Positions 24,045-33,091 of a stretch of 57,314 nt of DNA are shown here, in pieces. The translations under genes and the position numbers were made by a program. The notes beneath the pieces were generated by a model. The model ran no database searches and was not told where the DNA came from. It was given only the letters and a program-made list of their open reading frames with translations. The first letter of the stretch is position 1, and every line of letters begins with the position of its first letter. Origin of the DNA: Pseudonocardia ammonioxydans (GTDB lineage: Bacteria > Actinomycetota > Actinomycetes > Mycobacteriales > Pseudonocardiaceae); contig NZ_FOUY01000038.1 of assembly GCF_900115005.1 (NCBI RefSeq), forward strand, positions 1 through 57,314. The letters run 5' to 3'.

Positions 24045-25285
24045 CAGTACCGGCCGGTGCGCAGCGCCTCGGCGACCGCCCCGGCGCCGTCCTCGCCGGC
24101 CAGCCGCTCGGCGAGCCGGCCTGCCTGCTGCCGGGGGCCCGGCCGCTGCACCGCATCGCCGACGGCGCCCGCGAGCGCCGCCGCGGTGACGCGACGCAGC
24201 GGGATCTCCGCGGGTGCGACGCCCAGCTCGACCAGGCGTCGCGCCCACAGCGGCTGGTCCGCGGCCAGCGGCAGCGGGACCGCCGGGACACCCGCCCGCA
24301 GCCCGGCCGCGGTGGTCCCCGCACCGGCGTGGTGCACGACCGCGGCGGCCTGCGGGAACAGCAGATCGTGCCGGGCCGGGCCGATCGTGAGCAGGCGCTC
24401 GTCGCCGATCGGGTCCAGCCCGGCCCAGCCCGCCTGGACGACGGCGCGGCGGCCTGTCGCTCGCAGCGCGGCCCGGATCGCCGCCAGGCGGGAGCCGGCG
24501 TCTCCCGGCGCCATGCTGCCGAGGGTGACCACTACCGGCGGATCGCCGGTCGCGAGGAATGCGGTGAGCTCCGGCGGGAGCTCCCGCCCGGGCTCGGCCT
24601 CGGGCCACCAGTAGCCGACGACGCGGCGCCACGCCGGCCAGTCGCGCGGCGCACCGAGCACCGCGGAGCCGAACCCGTAGAACACCGGCCAGCGGTCGCG
24701 GTCGAGCCGGGCGAAGTGCTCGCGAATCCCCAGCGGGGCCAGCCCGAGGTCGCGGCGCAGCTCGGCCGTGGCCGACCGGAACGGCACCTGCCCCAGCACG
24801 CGCAGCGCGCGAGCCGCGGCCCGGTTCCCCCACCGGCCCAGCGAGCGCCGGGTCAGCGCCCAGGGCGGGAACTCCGCGGTCGGGTCGAAGGGCTGCAGGT
24901 AGACGCCCATGCTGGGGATCCCCATCGCCTCGGCGACGTGGATGCCCTGCCAGCCCAGCATCGAGACCAGCAGTACGTCGGCGCCCGCGGCCGCCCGGGT
25001 GATCGCGGCCCCCATCTCCCGCCAGTGCCGCCGGTAGAGGGCCACGGTGCCGGCCGAGCCGGTCGCCGAGTACCGCAGCGAACGTTGCCCGCGCGGCGAG
25101 GCCAGCTCCCGTTCCATGTCCATCGGCAACGGGTGGAACCTCGCCCCGCTGGCCCGCACCGCCGCGTCGAACGGGGCATGGGTCGCGATCGCCACCTCGT
25201 GCCCGTCGGCGCGCAGCCGGGCCGCGAGCCCCGTGTAGGGCAGGACGTCACCGGTCGAACCGATCGCGACGACGACCACCCGCAC
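24041..25285 (-). CDS. Glycosyltransferase, GT1 (UGT/macrolide-type) family
   Basis: 414 residues with a GT-B fold: N-terminal MRVVVVAIGSTGDVLPYTGLAARLRADGHEV (acceptor domain), and the C-terminal donor signature PVVVTLGSMAPGD...VVHHAGAGTTAAGLRAGVPAVPLPLAADQPLWARRLVELGV, with the HHAGAGTT and DQ motifs that bind the nucleotide-sugar. Such enzymes glycosylate lipophilic acceptors, sterols or macrolides, or detoxify them. It is coupled to the downstream hydrolase. No polyketide or other biosynthetic genes are nearby, so xenobiotic or lipid glycosylation is more likely than antibiotic synthesis. Confidence 0.85.
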   Translation of the reverse strand: MRVVVVAIGSTGDVLPYTGLAARLRADGHEVAIATHAPFDAAVRASGARFHPLPMDMERELASPRGQRSLRYSATGSAGTVALYRRHWREMGAAITRAAAGADVLLVSMLGWQGIHVAEAMGIPSMGVYLQPFDPTAEFPPWALTRRSLGRWGNRAAARALRVLGQVPFRSATAELRRDLGLAPLGIREHFARLDRDRWPVFYGFGSAVLGAPRDWPAWRRVVGYWWPEAEPGRELPPELTAFLATGDPPVVVTLGSMAPGDAGSRLAAIRAALRATGRRAVVQAGWAGLDPIGDERLLTIGPARHDLLFPQAAAVVHHAGAGTTAAGLRAGVPAVPLPLAADQPLWARRLVELGVAPAEIPLRRVTAAALAGAVGDAVQRPGPRQQAGRLAERLAGEDGAGAVAEALRTGRYW

Positions 25286-25441
25286 GGCCCCACCCCCGTC
25301 GTCCGGACCCGAACACGGGCCTCGTGGATCCGAGCAGTGAACGTGCGTCGGACGTCGGTGGTCAATCCTGTTTCGACGGGCTCCGGCCAGGGCGGGCGGT
25401 CGGCCGAAGGCGGCCGCGGTGCCCGGCCCGCGGGCCGCGGG

Positions 25442-25765
25442 TCACCGGCGGGTGGCCGGCGCCGTCGACTCGACGTGGGCCCGGACGAACCGGTCGTCGG
25501 CGGAGACCCAGCCCTCGGCCCGGGCGTAGTCGACCATCGCCTGCCAGCGCTCGCCCCAGTCCCGCGTGGTGGCCGCCGCGGCGGCGCGGTCGTGCAGCAC
25601 GTCGAGGTCGAGCACGGCGCGGCCGCCGGCATCCAGGGAGCCGATGCCGGAGCGGCGCAGTGCGGCGTCGACCTCGTCGGGAGCGAGCCCGGTCGCGACG
25701 TGCAACCGGGTGCAGTCGTCGGCGGCGACGACCGCCGCGCCGTCCGTGGTGAGTTCGATGATCAC
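25442..25765 (-). CDS. Small protein of unknown function next to a PaaK-like ligase
   Basis: 107 residues, family not recognised. The N-terminal half is beta-rich (MIIELTTDGAAVVAADDCTRLHVATGL), the middle is helical (PDEVDAALRRSGIG), and the C-terminal half has three Trp (DWGERWQAMVDYARAEGWVS). No signal peptide or membrane segment. It begins 28 bases after the stop of the CoA ligase gene on the same strand, so it is probably co-transcribed and may assist the same pathway. Confidence 0.6.
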   Translation of the reverse strand: MIIELTTDGAAVVAADDCTRLHVATGLAPDEVDAALRRSGIGSLDAGGRAVLDLDVLHDRAAAAATTRDWGERWQAMVDYARAEGWVSADDRFVRAHVESTAPATRR

Positions 25766-25793
25766 GCCATGTCCTCCTGACGCGGGGACGCGG

Positions 25794-27218
25794 TCAGCCG
25801 CGTGGACGCTCGTCGACGACCCGCCGGGCCTTGAAGGTGGTCTCGGGCAGCGTGCCGGGCTCGAGCAGCTCGACCGGCACCTTGATGTTCACCGCGAGCC
25901 GCAGCGCGCTCTCCGCGCGGCGGGCCAGCGCGAGCCGCTCGGCCTGCGCAGCCTCGGCCGGCAGCGCGGACAGCGCCGCGGCGGCATGGTGCGCGAGTTC
26001 GGTGTGGACGCTGATCTCGTCGAGCGCGCCGGAGCGTCCGACCCGGATCTGGTACTCCGGCCCGAGCTCGTCCAGGGTGCGCAGCGCGGTCTCGATCGCC
26101 GACGGGAAGATGTTCGCCCCGCGGATGACGAGCATGTCGTCGAGCCGCCCCAGCACGCCCTCCGGCATCCGCGGGTAGGTACGGCCGCACGGGCAGGGGT
26201 CGTCGTGGACGTAGGTCTCGTCGCCGGGCGCGAACCGGATCATGGGCTGGGACTCGCGCCAGAGATGGGTGTAGACGACGGCGCCGCGCTCGCCGGTCGG
26301 GACCGGGGTGTTGAGGTCGTCCGCGGCGACCACCTCGACGTGCACCTCGTCGTTGATCAGATGGGTGCCGGTCCCGGCCGGGCAGCCCACGCTGGTCTGG
26401 AACGGGTACATCTCCGAGGTGGAGCCCGCGTCGACCGCCGTGGCGCCCCAGCCCTCCTCGATGATCCGCCGGGTCCCGGGCAGGGAGCCCCCGGGCTCGC
26501 CGCCCACCAGCAGGGTGCGGACGGTGCTCTCGCGCAGGTCGATGCCCATCCGCTCGGCCACCGACAGCAGGTGGATGCAGTACGACGGGGTCGCGGTGAA
26601 CACCGTCGAACCGAGCCGGGTGATCAGCTCCAGGTGCTTCTCGGAGTCGGTGACGCCCAGCGGGAACACCGTCGCGCCGATCCGCTCCAACCCCTGCAGC
26701 ACACCCCAGCCGCCGAAGAACAGCCCGAACGGGAACCCGATCTGGGCGATGTCGTCGGGCCGGATCCCGGCGCACCACTGGGCCATGGCGTGCACGTCCG
26801 CGGCCCGCTCCCAGTCCGCGCGGGAGACCGCGTACATGGTGGGAGTGCCGGAGGTCCCCGAGGAGCCGTGGACCCGCGCGAGCCCGGTCGAGCCGTCCGG
26901 ACCGGTGAAGTCCCGGGTGTAGCTGCCGAACGGCGGATGCTCGGCCTGGTCGGCGACCAGCATCTTCTTGGTGATCACCGGGACCTTCGTGGTGAAGTCC
27001 TCGAGCGAGCGCACCTGGTCCGGGTGGAAGCCGTGCGCGTCGTAGTGCCGCCGGTAGAACGGGAGCTCGGCGTAGGCGTAGTGCAGCTGGTGCCGGATCC
27101 GCTCGAGGATCACCGCGTCGCGCAGGCGCGGGTCACGGGTCTCGCGTTCCTCGTCCCAGAAGCGCGGGAAGCCGCGCGCGTCACGAGCGACCGAACGAGG
27201 TCCGGCAACGGTGCTCAT
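25794..27218 (-). CDS. Phenylacetate-CoA ligase (PaaK)-like adenylate-forming enzyme
   Basis: 474 residues. The P-loop RVHGSSGTSGTPTMYAVS and the QIGFPFGLFFGGWG and VDAGSTSEMYPFQ regions match the PaaK/FadD-like CoA ligases. GDETYVHDDPCPCGRTYPRM carries the PaaK-type Cys-rich turn, and GRLDDMLVIRGANIFPSAIE is the hinge to the C-terminal domain. It activates a carboxylic acid to its CoA thioester with ATP. No other paa genes are present, so the substrate is probably an aromatic or alicyclic acid other than phenylacetate. An SDR gene lies upstream on the same strand (46-base gap). Confidence 0.85.
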   Translation of the reverse strand: MSTVAGPRSVARDARGFPRFWDEERETRDPRLRDAVILERIRHQLHYAYAELPFYRRHYDAHGFHPDQVRSLEDFTTKVPVITKKMLVADQAEHPPFGSYTRDFTGPDGSTGLARVHGSSGTSGTPTMYAVSRADWERAADVHAMAQWCAGIRPDDIAQIGFPFGLFFGGWGVLQGLERIGATVFPLGVTDSEKHLELITRLGSTVFTATPSYCIHLLSVAERMGIDLRESTVRTLLVGGEPGGSLPGTRRIIEEGWGATAVDAGSTSEMYPFQTSVGCPAGTGTHLINDEVHVEVVAADDLNTPVPTGERGAVVYTHLWRESQPMIRFAPGDETYVHDDPCPCGRTYPRMPEGVLGRLDDMLVIRGANIFPSAIETALRTLDELGPEYQIRVGRSGALDEISVHTELAHHAAAALSALPAEAAQAERLALARRAESALRLAVNIKVPVELLEPGTLPETTFKARRVVDERPRG

Positions 27219-27264
27219 GGGTTTCCCATCGTCAGGTGTGGTGGTTCCGGTGGCACGGCGGGTT

Positions 27265-28086
27265 TCATTCGGGACGGGTCACCAGACCCTGCGCGGCGGC
27301 GACGTCCCAGTAGGAGTGCAGGCCGCGGACGTGCTGGCCGCCGTCGACCGGGATGAAGTGTCCGGTGATCCGCTGCGCGGCAGGCGACATCAGGAACAAC
27401 GCGACGTCGGCGATGTCGCTCGCCTCCTGGTGGCGGGGCGGAGCGATCAGCGTCCGGTCGAGGAACTCCTGGCCGATCCGGCCGACGGTGAAACCCGCAC
27501 CGAGCGGGGTGTTGACGGTGCCCGGTCCGATCGCGTTGGCACGGATCCCGTGCCGGCCCAGCTCACCGGCGGTGACCTGGGTGAACTGCATGACGCCCGC
27601 CTTGGCCGCGCAGTAGTGGCCGAGCCCGTCGGTCGCGGCGACGGCGTTGAGCGAGGAGATGTTGACGATCGTGCCGCCCTCCCCCGCCTCGATCGCCTGC
27701 CGCGCGAACGACCGGGTGCACAGGAACGTCCCCTTCAGCAGGGTGTCCACGACCAGGTCCCACTCCTCGTCGGAGCAGTCCCGGATCAGCGACAGGGATG
27801 CGGTCCCGGCGTTGTTGACCAGATGGTGGACGGTGCCGTAGCGCTCCGCCGCGACCTGGAACGCCTCCTCGACGTCCGCCCGCACGCTCACCGAGCCCTC
27901 GACGAACGTGAGCCGGTCGCCGCCGTCGAGCTCGTCCGCGGCGGACTTGGCGTTCTCCGGGGACACCTCGAGCACCACGACGTTGCTGCCCCGCTCCAGC
28001 AGGGCCGCGGTGATCGCCTTCCCGATCCCGCTGCCCCCACCGGTGACGAGTGCCGTCCGGCCGGCGAACACGTTCTCCTCGACCAT
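27265..28086 (-). CDS. SDR-family oxidoreductase
   Basis: 273 residues. Cofactor loop TALVTGGGSGIGKAI, structural NNAG in HHLVNNAGTASL, catalytic Ser in IVNISSLNAV and the Y-x-x-x-K triad in HYCAAKAGVMQFT. Acidic/hydrophobic residues after beta-2 (VVVLEVSPEN) favour NAD(H). ATG 28086 has GAGGAGG 8 bases upstream. Operon order is luciferase-like monooxygenase, SDR, CoA ligase, 107-residue protein. Confidence 0.88.
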   Translation of the reverse strand: MVEENVFAGRTALVTGGGSGIGKAITAALLERGSNVVVLEVSPENAKSAADELDGGDRLTFVEGSVSVRADVEEAFQVAAERYGTVHHLVNNAGTASLSLIRDCSDEEWDLVVDTLLKGTFLCTRSFARQAIEAGEGGTIVNISSLNAVAATDGLGHYCAAKAGVMQFTQVTAGELGRHGIRANAIGPGTVNTPLGAGFTVGRIGQEFLDRTLIAPPRHQEASDIADVALFLMSPAAQRITGHFIPVDGGQHVRGLHSYWDVAAAQGLVTRPE

Positions 28087-28177
28087 CTCGGATTCCTCCT
28101 CGATCTGCTGGGCGGGCCACCCGGGCGCTGCCACGCCGGTCGTCGTGGCAGCACCGGGCTCGTCGGACGTCGGGACC

Positions 28178-29287
28178 TCAGGACCGGCCGAGGGCGACGT
28201 TCGCCAGCCGCTGCCGGCGGGCCATGTTCTCCCGCGGGGTGAACTGCGGGGTGACGTAGCGGGCGAACAGCTCCAGCGAGCGGTTCCACTTGTCGGTGGT
28301 GACCCAGTCGCGGGCGTTGATCAGGAAGGTGCCGAACCCGCCGGTCTGCTCCTCGAGCTCACGGATCTGGCGGATGCAGTCGTCCGGGCTGCCGATGATC
28401 CAGGGGATCTCCTCGGCCATCCACTCGAAGGTGAGGTCGGCATCGTCCATGCCCTCACCCTTCTTCATCAGGGCGCCCAGGCCGAGGCCCAGCAGGTACT
28501 CGTAGGAGCGCTTGACGCCCTCCCGGATCTCGTTCATCGCCTGGTTCTTGCTGTCCGAGACGTAGACCTCGCGGCTGACCCGCCAGTTCTCCCGCGCGAC
28601 GGCCGGGTCGAGACCGGCCTCAGCCGCGGCGTCGGTCAGGGCCTTGCCGTGCGCGAGCAGGTCCGGGGCGTTCTCGTAGCCCCGGTTGTCGGTCGGTGCG
28701 AAGTAGACCGAGAGCGCCTTCCAGCCGTTCGACCCGCAGCGGGCGTAGTTGTGCGTGCCGGTCAGGCCGGCGATCGCGAACGGCGGCACCTCCTGGTAGG
28801 GGCCGACCTGGAGCTGGCGGTTCTCGTACTTCCAGTACACGCCCTCGTAGTCGACCGGGTCCTCGGAGGTCAGCAACCGCCAGATGATCTCCAGTGCCTC
28901 GTTGGTCCGCGGGGCCGCCTCGGACCGCTCCAGGCCGAACAGGGCCTGGTCGGTGGGCAGCCCGCCGCCGCCGAAGCCGTACTCGAGCCGGCCGTGGGTG
29001 AGGTGGTCGAGGAACGCCATGCGCTCGGCGACCTGGAACGGGTCCTGGTACGGCAGGTTGATCACGCCGGTCCCCAGCCGGATCCGGCTGGTCAGCGCGG
29101 ACGCCTTGGCGATCATGTACTCGGGGACCGGCACGTTCTCGAAGCCGCCGGTGTGGTGCTCGCCGATCCAGTACTCGGAGAAGCCGAGCTTCTCGGCGAG
29201 CACGATGTCGTCGATGTCCCGGTCGTAGGACAGCGTCCAGTTCTCGATCGGGGGGTGCTCGGGCATGGCGAACAAGCCGAACCGCAT
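28178..29287 (-). CDS. Luciferase-like flavin monooxygenase (LLM class)
   Basis: 369 residues of the bacterial luciferase/alkanal-monooxygenase TIM-barrel family, similar in layout to limonene-1,2-monooxygenase-type enzymes: MRFGLFAMPEHPP...WIGEHHTGGFENVPVPEYMIAKASALTSRIRLGTGVINLPYQDPFQVAERMAFLDHLTHGR. It uses reduced FMN from a separate reductase, none of which is in this operon. ATG 29287 has AGGAGG 8 bases upstream. It is first in the leftward operon and diverges from the DUF35/thiolase operon; a promoter for it is visible at 29363-29391. Confidence 0.83.
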   Translation of the reverse strand: MRFGLFAMPEHPPIENWTLSYDRDIDDIVLAEKLGFSEYWIGEHHTGGFENVPVPEYMIAKASALTSRIRLGTGVINLPYQDPFQVAERMAFLDHLTHGRLEYGFGGGGLPTDQALFGLERSEAAPRTNEALEIIWRLLTSEDPVDYEGVYWKYENRQLQVGPYQEVPPFAIAGLTGTHNYARCGSNGWKALSVYFAPTDNRGYENAPDLLAHGKALTDAAAEAGLDPAVARENWRVSREVYVSDSKNQAMNEIREGVKRSYEYLLGLGLGALMKKGEGMDDADLTFEWMAEEIPWIIGSPDDCIRQIRELEEQTGGFGTFLINARDWVTTDKWNRSLELFARYVTPQFTPRENMARRQRLANVALGRS

Positions 29288-29328
29288 GGGTCGGACCTCC
29301 TGGGACGTCATCCAGCGCCGACATCGAG

Positions 29329-29391
29329 CGTTGGCAAACGCCCGGTCGTTTCTGTCCGGCACAGAGTGACGTGGTTCACCGGAAGTGTCAA
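29329..29391 (-). promoter_or_regulatory. Promoter and operator of the luciferase-like monooxygenase operon
   Basis: Reading leftward, a consensus -35 TTGACA (29391-29386) is followed after 17 bases by CACTCT (29368-29363). Downstream, in the leader, lies a near-palindrome CGTTGGCAAACG (29329-29340), containing GCAAACGC with the next base. The same 8-mer occurs inverted in the divergent promoter at 29459-29466, so one regulator could control both operons. Confidence 0.5.
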
Positions 29392-29443
29392 GATCTTCCC
29401 CACGCTGGCCGGGAAAGTGCCCGATGCGGTCCTGGCACCGTGA

Positions 29444-29472
29444 TTGATAACTGACTTTGCGTTTGCTTACAT
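29444..29472 (+). promoter_or_regulatory. Promoter of the DUF35/thiolase operon with operator in the spacer
   Basis: TTGATA (29444-29449), a 17-base spacer and TTACAT (29467-29472) form a good promoter about 30 bases before GTG 29502. GCGTTTGC (29459-29466), the reverse complement of the 8-mer in the divergent promoter, occupies the spacer, a typical repressor position. Confidence 0.5.
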
Positions 29473-29501
29473 GAGGTCGACTTCGACTCAGGGGAGTTCC
29501 C

Positions 29502-29888
29502 GTGTCCCACGCCAACACCGTCGATCCCCGACCCCGTTGCCGGCTCGACGCCGACGACGCGTGGCGGGTCCACGGCCTGCGCTGCCGGCGGTGCGGAACG
29601 GTCGCCGCCTACGCCTGGCCGCGCTGCCCCGCGTGCGCCGGGCCCGCCGAGCCCGCCGCGTTCGGCCCGGCCGGCACCGTGTGGAGCAGCACCGTGGTGC
29701 GCATCCCGGTCCCGGGACGGACACCGCCGTTCACCCTGGCCTACGTCGACCTCGACGACGGGCCGCGCGTACTCGCCCACGTCCCGGGCGCGGACACGGC
29801 CCCCGCCGTCGGCGGGCGGGCCCGGCTGATCGCCCCGACCGGGTCGGACGACCTGGCGGTCGAGACGGCCACCGGGAGCACGTCATGA
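29502..29888 (+). CDS. Zn-ribbon/OB-fold protein (DUF35, acyl-CoA-associated)
   Basis: 128 residues. A rubredoxin-like zinc ribbon (CRRCG...CPAC) is followed by an OB-fold, the architecture of DUF35 proteins that pair with thiolase-like or MaoC-like partners (for example ChsH2 or the thiolase partners in steroid side-chain degradation). Its stop overlaps the thiolase start (ATGA), which supports a stable complex. Confidence 0.82.
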   Translation: MSHANTVDPRPRCRLDADDAWRVHGLRCRRCGTVAAYAWPRCPACAGPAEPAAFGPAGTVWSSTVVRIPVPGRTPPFTLAYVDLDDGPRVLAHVPGADTAPAVGGRARLIAPTGSDDLAVETATGSTS

Positions 29889-31015
29889 CCGCCGTCGCCG
29901 TCCACGGCGTCGGGACCTCGCACTTCGGCCGCCAGCCCGACCGGGACTACCTCGCCCTCGCCCACGACGCCGTCACCGAGGCCCTCGCCGACGCCGGCAC
30001 GGACTCCGTCGACGCGGTCTGGGTCGGCACGGTCTTCGGCCCACCCGGGATCGCCCAGCGGACGCTGCGCGCCCTCGGGATCACCGGCGTCCCGGTGATC
30101 ACCGTCGAGAACGCCTGCGCGAGCGGGACCACGGCCTTCGCCGAGGCCGCCGAGGCCGTCCGCACCGGACGCTTCGGCCGGGTCCTCGCGCTGGGCCTCG
30201 AGCAGATGAGCACCGCGTTCTCCGGCGCCATCACCCCCGAGCCCACCGACCCCGAGCAGCACGCGGGCCTCGCGCTGCCCGCGCTCTACGCCATGAGCGC
30301 GGCGCGCTACCTGCACCTCGGCGCGGTGACCCCCGAGCAGCTCGCGGCCGTGTCGGTGAAGAACCACGCGCACGCCCTGGAGAACCCCCGCGCCCAGTAC
30401 TCGGGCCGCTATACCGTCGAGGAGGTGCTCGACTCGAAGATGATCTCCGATCCGCTGACCCTCCTGCAGTGCTGCCCGACCTCGGACGGGGCCGCCGCCG
30501 CGGTGCTCGCGCCCGCGTCCGGTGGCGGCCGGGAGGTCGGGCTGCGCGGTGTGGCCCTGCGCAGCGGGGCGCCGTGGAACCACGACTCGCCCCACGTGTG
30601 GGGCTTCGACATCGTGCGCGACACCGCCGCCGACGCGCTCGCCGCGGCCGGCCTGGACTCGGTCACCGACGTCGACGTCGTCGAGGTGCACGACGCCTTC
30701 ACCATCGGCGAGATCGTCACCACCGAGGCGCTCGGCCTCGTCGCGGAGGGCGAGGGCGGCGCGGCCGCGGCCACCGGCGTGACGGCGCTGGGCGGGCGCC
30801 ATCCGGTCAACCCGTCCGGCGGGTTGCTCTCCCGCGGGCACCCGCTCGGCGCGACCGGGCTCGCCCAGCTCGCGGAGATCGTGTGGCAGTTGCGGGGAGA
30901 GGCCGGCGGGCGGCAGGTCGACTCCGCCCGGATCGGCCTGATCGAGACCATGGGTGGCGGGGTGTCCGTGCTCGACGGGAACGCCTGCGTTGTCGCTGTA
31001 CTGGAGGCACCGTGA
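29885..31015 (+). CDS. Thiolase-like acetyl-CoA acyltransferase/lipid-transfer protein
   Basis: 376 residues with thiolase fold: nucleophile Cys in VENACASGTTAFAEAAEAV, the VEVHDAFTIGEI segment and the C-terminal NPSGGLLSRGHPLGATGLAQL (His of GHPLGATG). These non-canonical thiolases/Ltp-type enzymes act with a DUF35 partner in retro-aldol or thiolytic cleavage of acyl-CoAs. It overlaps both neighbours (DUF35 upstream and P450 downstream), so DUF35-thiolase-P450-SDR is a tight operon. Confidence 0.83.
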   Translation: MTAVAVHGVGTSHFGRQPDRDYLALAHDAVTEALADAGTDSVDAVWVGTVFGPPGIAQRTLRALGITGVPVITVENACASGTTAFAEAAEAVRTGRFGRVLALGLEQMSTAFSGAITPEPTDPEQHAGLALPALYAMSAARYLHLGAVTPEQLAAVSVKNHAHALENPRAQYSGRYTVEEVLDSKMISDPLTLLQCCPTSDGAAAAVLAPASGGGREVGLRGVALRSGAPWNHDSPHVWGFDIVRDTAADALAAAGLDSVTDVDVVEVHDAFTIGEIVTTEALGLVAEGEGGAAAATGVTALGGRHPVNPSGGLLSRGHPLGATGLAQLAEIVWQLRGEAGGRQVDSARIGLIETMGGGVSVLDGNACVVAVLEAP

Positions 31016-32274
31016 GCACGTCCCGGATCGACGTCGGACAGATCGACCTGCTCGGCCCGGACGCCGTCGCCGACCCCTACCCGGCCCTCGCCGCGCTGCG
31101 CGAGCACGACCCGGTCCACTGGAGCGCGAAGTACCGGTCCTGGTTCATCACCCGCTTCGACGACGTCAGCGACGCGCTGCGCGACACCCGGTTCTCCTCG
31201 GACCGGATCGCGCCCTACCGGCGCGCCAAGCTCGACGGCCCGGACGCCGACCCCGCGCTGCGGGCGGCCTTCGGCGTGCTCGAGGACTGGATGGTCTTCC
31301 AGGACCCGCCGGACCACACCCGGCTGCGCAAGCTGCTCAGCCGCGGGTTCACCCCGCGGGCGGTGAGCCGGATCCGGCCCCGGATCGAGGAGCTGGCCGA
31401 GGAGCTGCTCGACGCCGCGCTCGCCTCCGGGACCGGCCGCGTCGACCTCGTGCACGACTACGCCTACCCGCTGACGGCGGCGGTGATCGCCGAGATGCTC
31501 GGGGTCCCCCGCCGGGACCAGGACCACTTCAAGCGGTGGTCGGACCAGATCACCGGCCTGGTCTTCGGCGGGATGGGCGACGCCGACCGGCACGCCACCG
31601 GCGCGACCGGGATGGCCGAGCTGACCGGCTACCTGTCCGAGCTGGTGGCCGCGCACGAACGCGAACCCGCCGACGACCTGCTCTCGGCCCTGATCGCCGC
31701 GCGCGACGAGCAGGACTCGCTCAGCCACGACGAGGTCATCTCCACCGGGGTGCTGCTGCTCTTCGCCGGCCACGAGACGACCACCAACCTCATCGCCAGC
31801 GGTGTCCTGGCCCTGCTGCGCCACCCCGAGCAGCAGGTCCGGCTCTCCGGCGACCCCGAGCTGCTCGGCGGGACGATCGAGGAGGTCCTGCGGTTCGACG
31901 GCCCCGCGAAGACCGTCGCGCGGGTGATGGCCGAGGACGTGGAGCTGCGCGGACGCACGCTGCGCCGCGGCGACCGGGTGTTCCTCAGCCCGTCTGCGGC
32001 CAACCGCGACCCCGAGGTGTTCGACGACCCCGACACCTTCGACATCACCCGCCGCCAGGGCCGCCAGCTCGGCTTCGGCGTCGGGCTGCACTACTGCCTC
32101 GGCGCACCGCTGGCCCGGCTGGAGGCGTCCGTCGCCGTCCCGCGGGTGCTGGAGAAGCTGCCGTCGCTGCGCTACTCGGAGGAGCAGCTGCAGTGGGCGC
32201 CCGTGCTGCTCTCCCGGGGCATGCACAGCTTCCCCGTCCGGTTCGACCCGGCACGCGGACGGGCCGGCCGGTGA
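31012..32274 (+). CDS. Cytochrome P450
   Basis: 420 residues. I-helix LLFAGHETTTNLIASG, K-helix EEVLRF, and heme Cys in FGVGLHYCLGAPLARLEASV. A soluble class I P450 of the CYP105/107-like bacterial group; subfamily not assignable by eye. Unlike the P450 at 20.4 kb it has no adjacent ferredoxin, so it may share that chain. GTG 31012 overlaps the thiolase stop. Confidence 0.9.
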   Translation: MSTSRIDVGQIDLLGPDAVADPYPALAALREHDPVHWSAKYRSWFITRFDDVSDALRDTRFSSDRIAPYRRAKLDGPDADPALRAAFGVLEDWMVFQDPPDHTRLRKLLSRGFTPRAVSRIRPRIEELAEELLDAALASGTGRVDLVHDYAYPLTAAVIAEMLGVPRRDQDHFKRWSDQITGLVFGGMGDADRHATGATGMAELTGYLSELVAAHEREPADDLLSALIAARDEQDSLSHDEVISTGVLLLFAGHETTTNLIASGVLALLRHPEQQVRLSGDPELLGGTIEEVLRFDGPAKTVARVMAEDVELRGRTLRRGDRVFLSPSAANRDPEVFDDPDTFDITRRQGRQLGFGVGLHYCLGAPLARLEASVAVPRVLEKLPSLRYSEEQLQWAPVLLSRGMHSFPVRFDPARGRAGR

Positions 32275-33050
32275 CCGGGGTCCCCGGCGGGTTCCGGCTG
32301 GACGGCGAGGTGGCCGTCGTGACCGGCGCCTCCTCCGGGCTCGGCGCCCACTTCGCCCGGCTGCTGGCCTCGGCGGGGGCCGCGGTCGCGATCGGGGCAC
32401 GGCGGGCGGAGGAGCTGGAGACCGTGCGGCGGTCGATCCTCGCCGACGGCGGCCGGTGTGTCGCCGTCGCGACGGACGTGTCCGACCCCGCCCGGTGCCG
32501 GGCACTGGTCGACGCCGCGGTCACCGAGTGGGGCCGGGTGGACGTCCTGGTCAACAACGCCGGGGTGGGCTACGGCGCCCGTGCCGAGAAGGACGACCCC
32601 GGCCGGGCCGCGGGCCTGCTCGAGGTCAACCTGCTCGGCGCCTACCAGATGGCCGTCGCAGCCGGGCGGGTGATGATCGACGCCGGGCGGGGCGGATCGA
32701 TCATCAACATCGCCTCGGCGCTCGGGCTCACGGCCGGTAGCGTCCCGCAGGCCGCCTACTCGGCGTCCAAGGCGGGCCTGATGGGCCTGACCCGGGACCT
32801 CGCGGCGCAGTGGTCGGGGCGGCACGGCATCCGGGTCAACACGCTGGCCCCGGGATACTTCGCCTCGGAGATGACGGCGCCGCTGCTCGAGCACGAGCAA
32901 GGGCTGGCGGACGCGGTCGCCCGCATCCCCCTCGGGCGCTTCGGCGACCAGGAGGAGCTCGCCGGGCCGCTGTTGCTCCTGGCATCACGGGCCGGCTCGT
33001 ACATCACCGGCACGACGCTGTGCGTCGACGGCGGCTGGACGATGCACTGA
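32271..33050 (+). CDS. SDR-family oxidoreductase
   Basis: 259 residues. VAVVTGASSGLGAHFARLL (cofactor loop), VDVLVNNAGVGYG, IINIASALGLTAG (Ser position) and AAYSASKAGLMGLTRDLA (Tyr-Lys) are all intact, and IGARRAEELE after beta-2 suggests NADP(H). It overlaps the P450 stop (GTGA). It may oxidise or reduce the alcohol/ketone produced by the P450. Confidence 0.88.
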   Translation: MTGVPGGFRLDGEVAVVTGASSGLGAHFARLLASAGAAVAIGARRAEELETVRRSILADGGRCVAVATDVSDPARCRALVDAAVTEWGRVDVLVNNAGVGYGARAEKDDPGRAAGLLEVNLLGAYQMAVAAGRVMIDAGRGGSIINIASALGLTAGSVPQAAYSASKAGLMGLTRDLAAQWSGRHGIRVNTLAPGYFASEMTAPLLEHEQGLADAVARIPLGRFGDQEELAGPLLLLASRAGSYITGTTLCVDGGWTMH

Positions 33051-33091
33051 CGGCCGCCGGACGGCCCGGACGGTTCAGGGAGGAGTGAGCG

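Noticed and set aside
24041..25285. Glycosyltransferase plus P450s as an antibiotic biosynthetic cluster
   Set aside because: No polyketide synthase, peptide synthetase, terpene cyclase or sugar-biosynthesis genes are present; the P450s belong to catabolic-looking operons.
30409..32505. A 698-codon minus-strand frame across the thiolase and P450 genes
   Set aside because: It has no recognisable domain and is antisense to two genes with clear active-site motifs.
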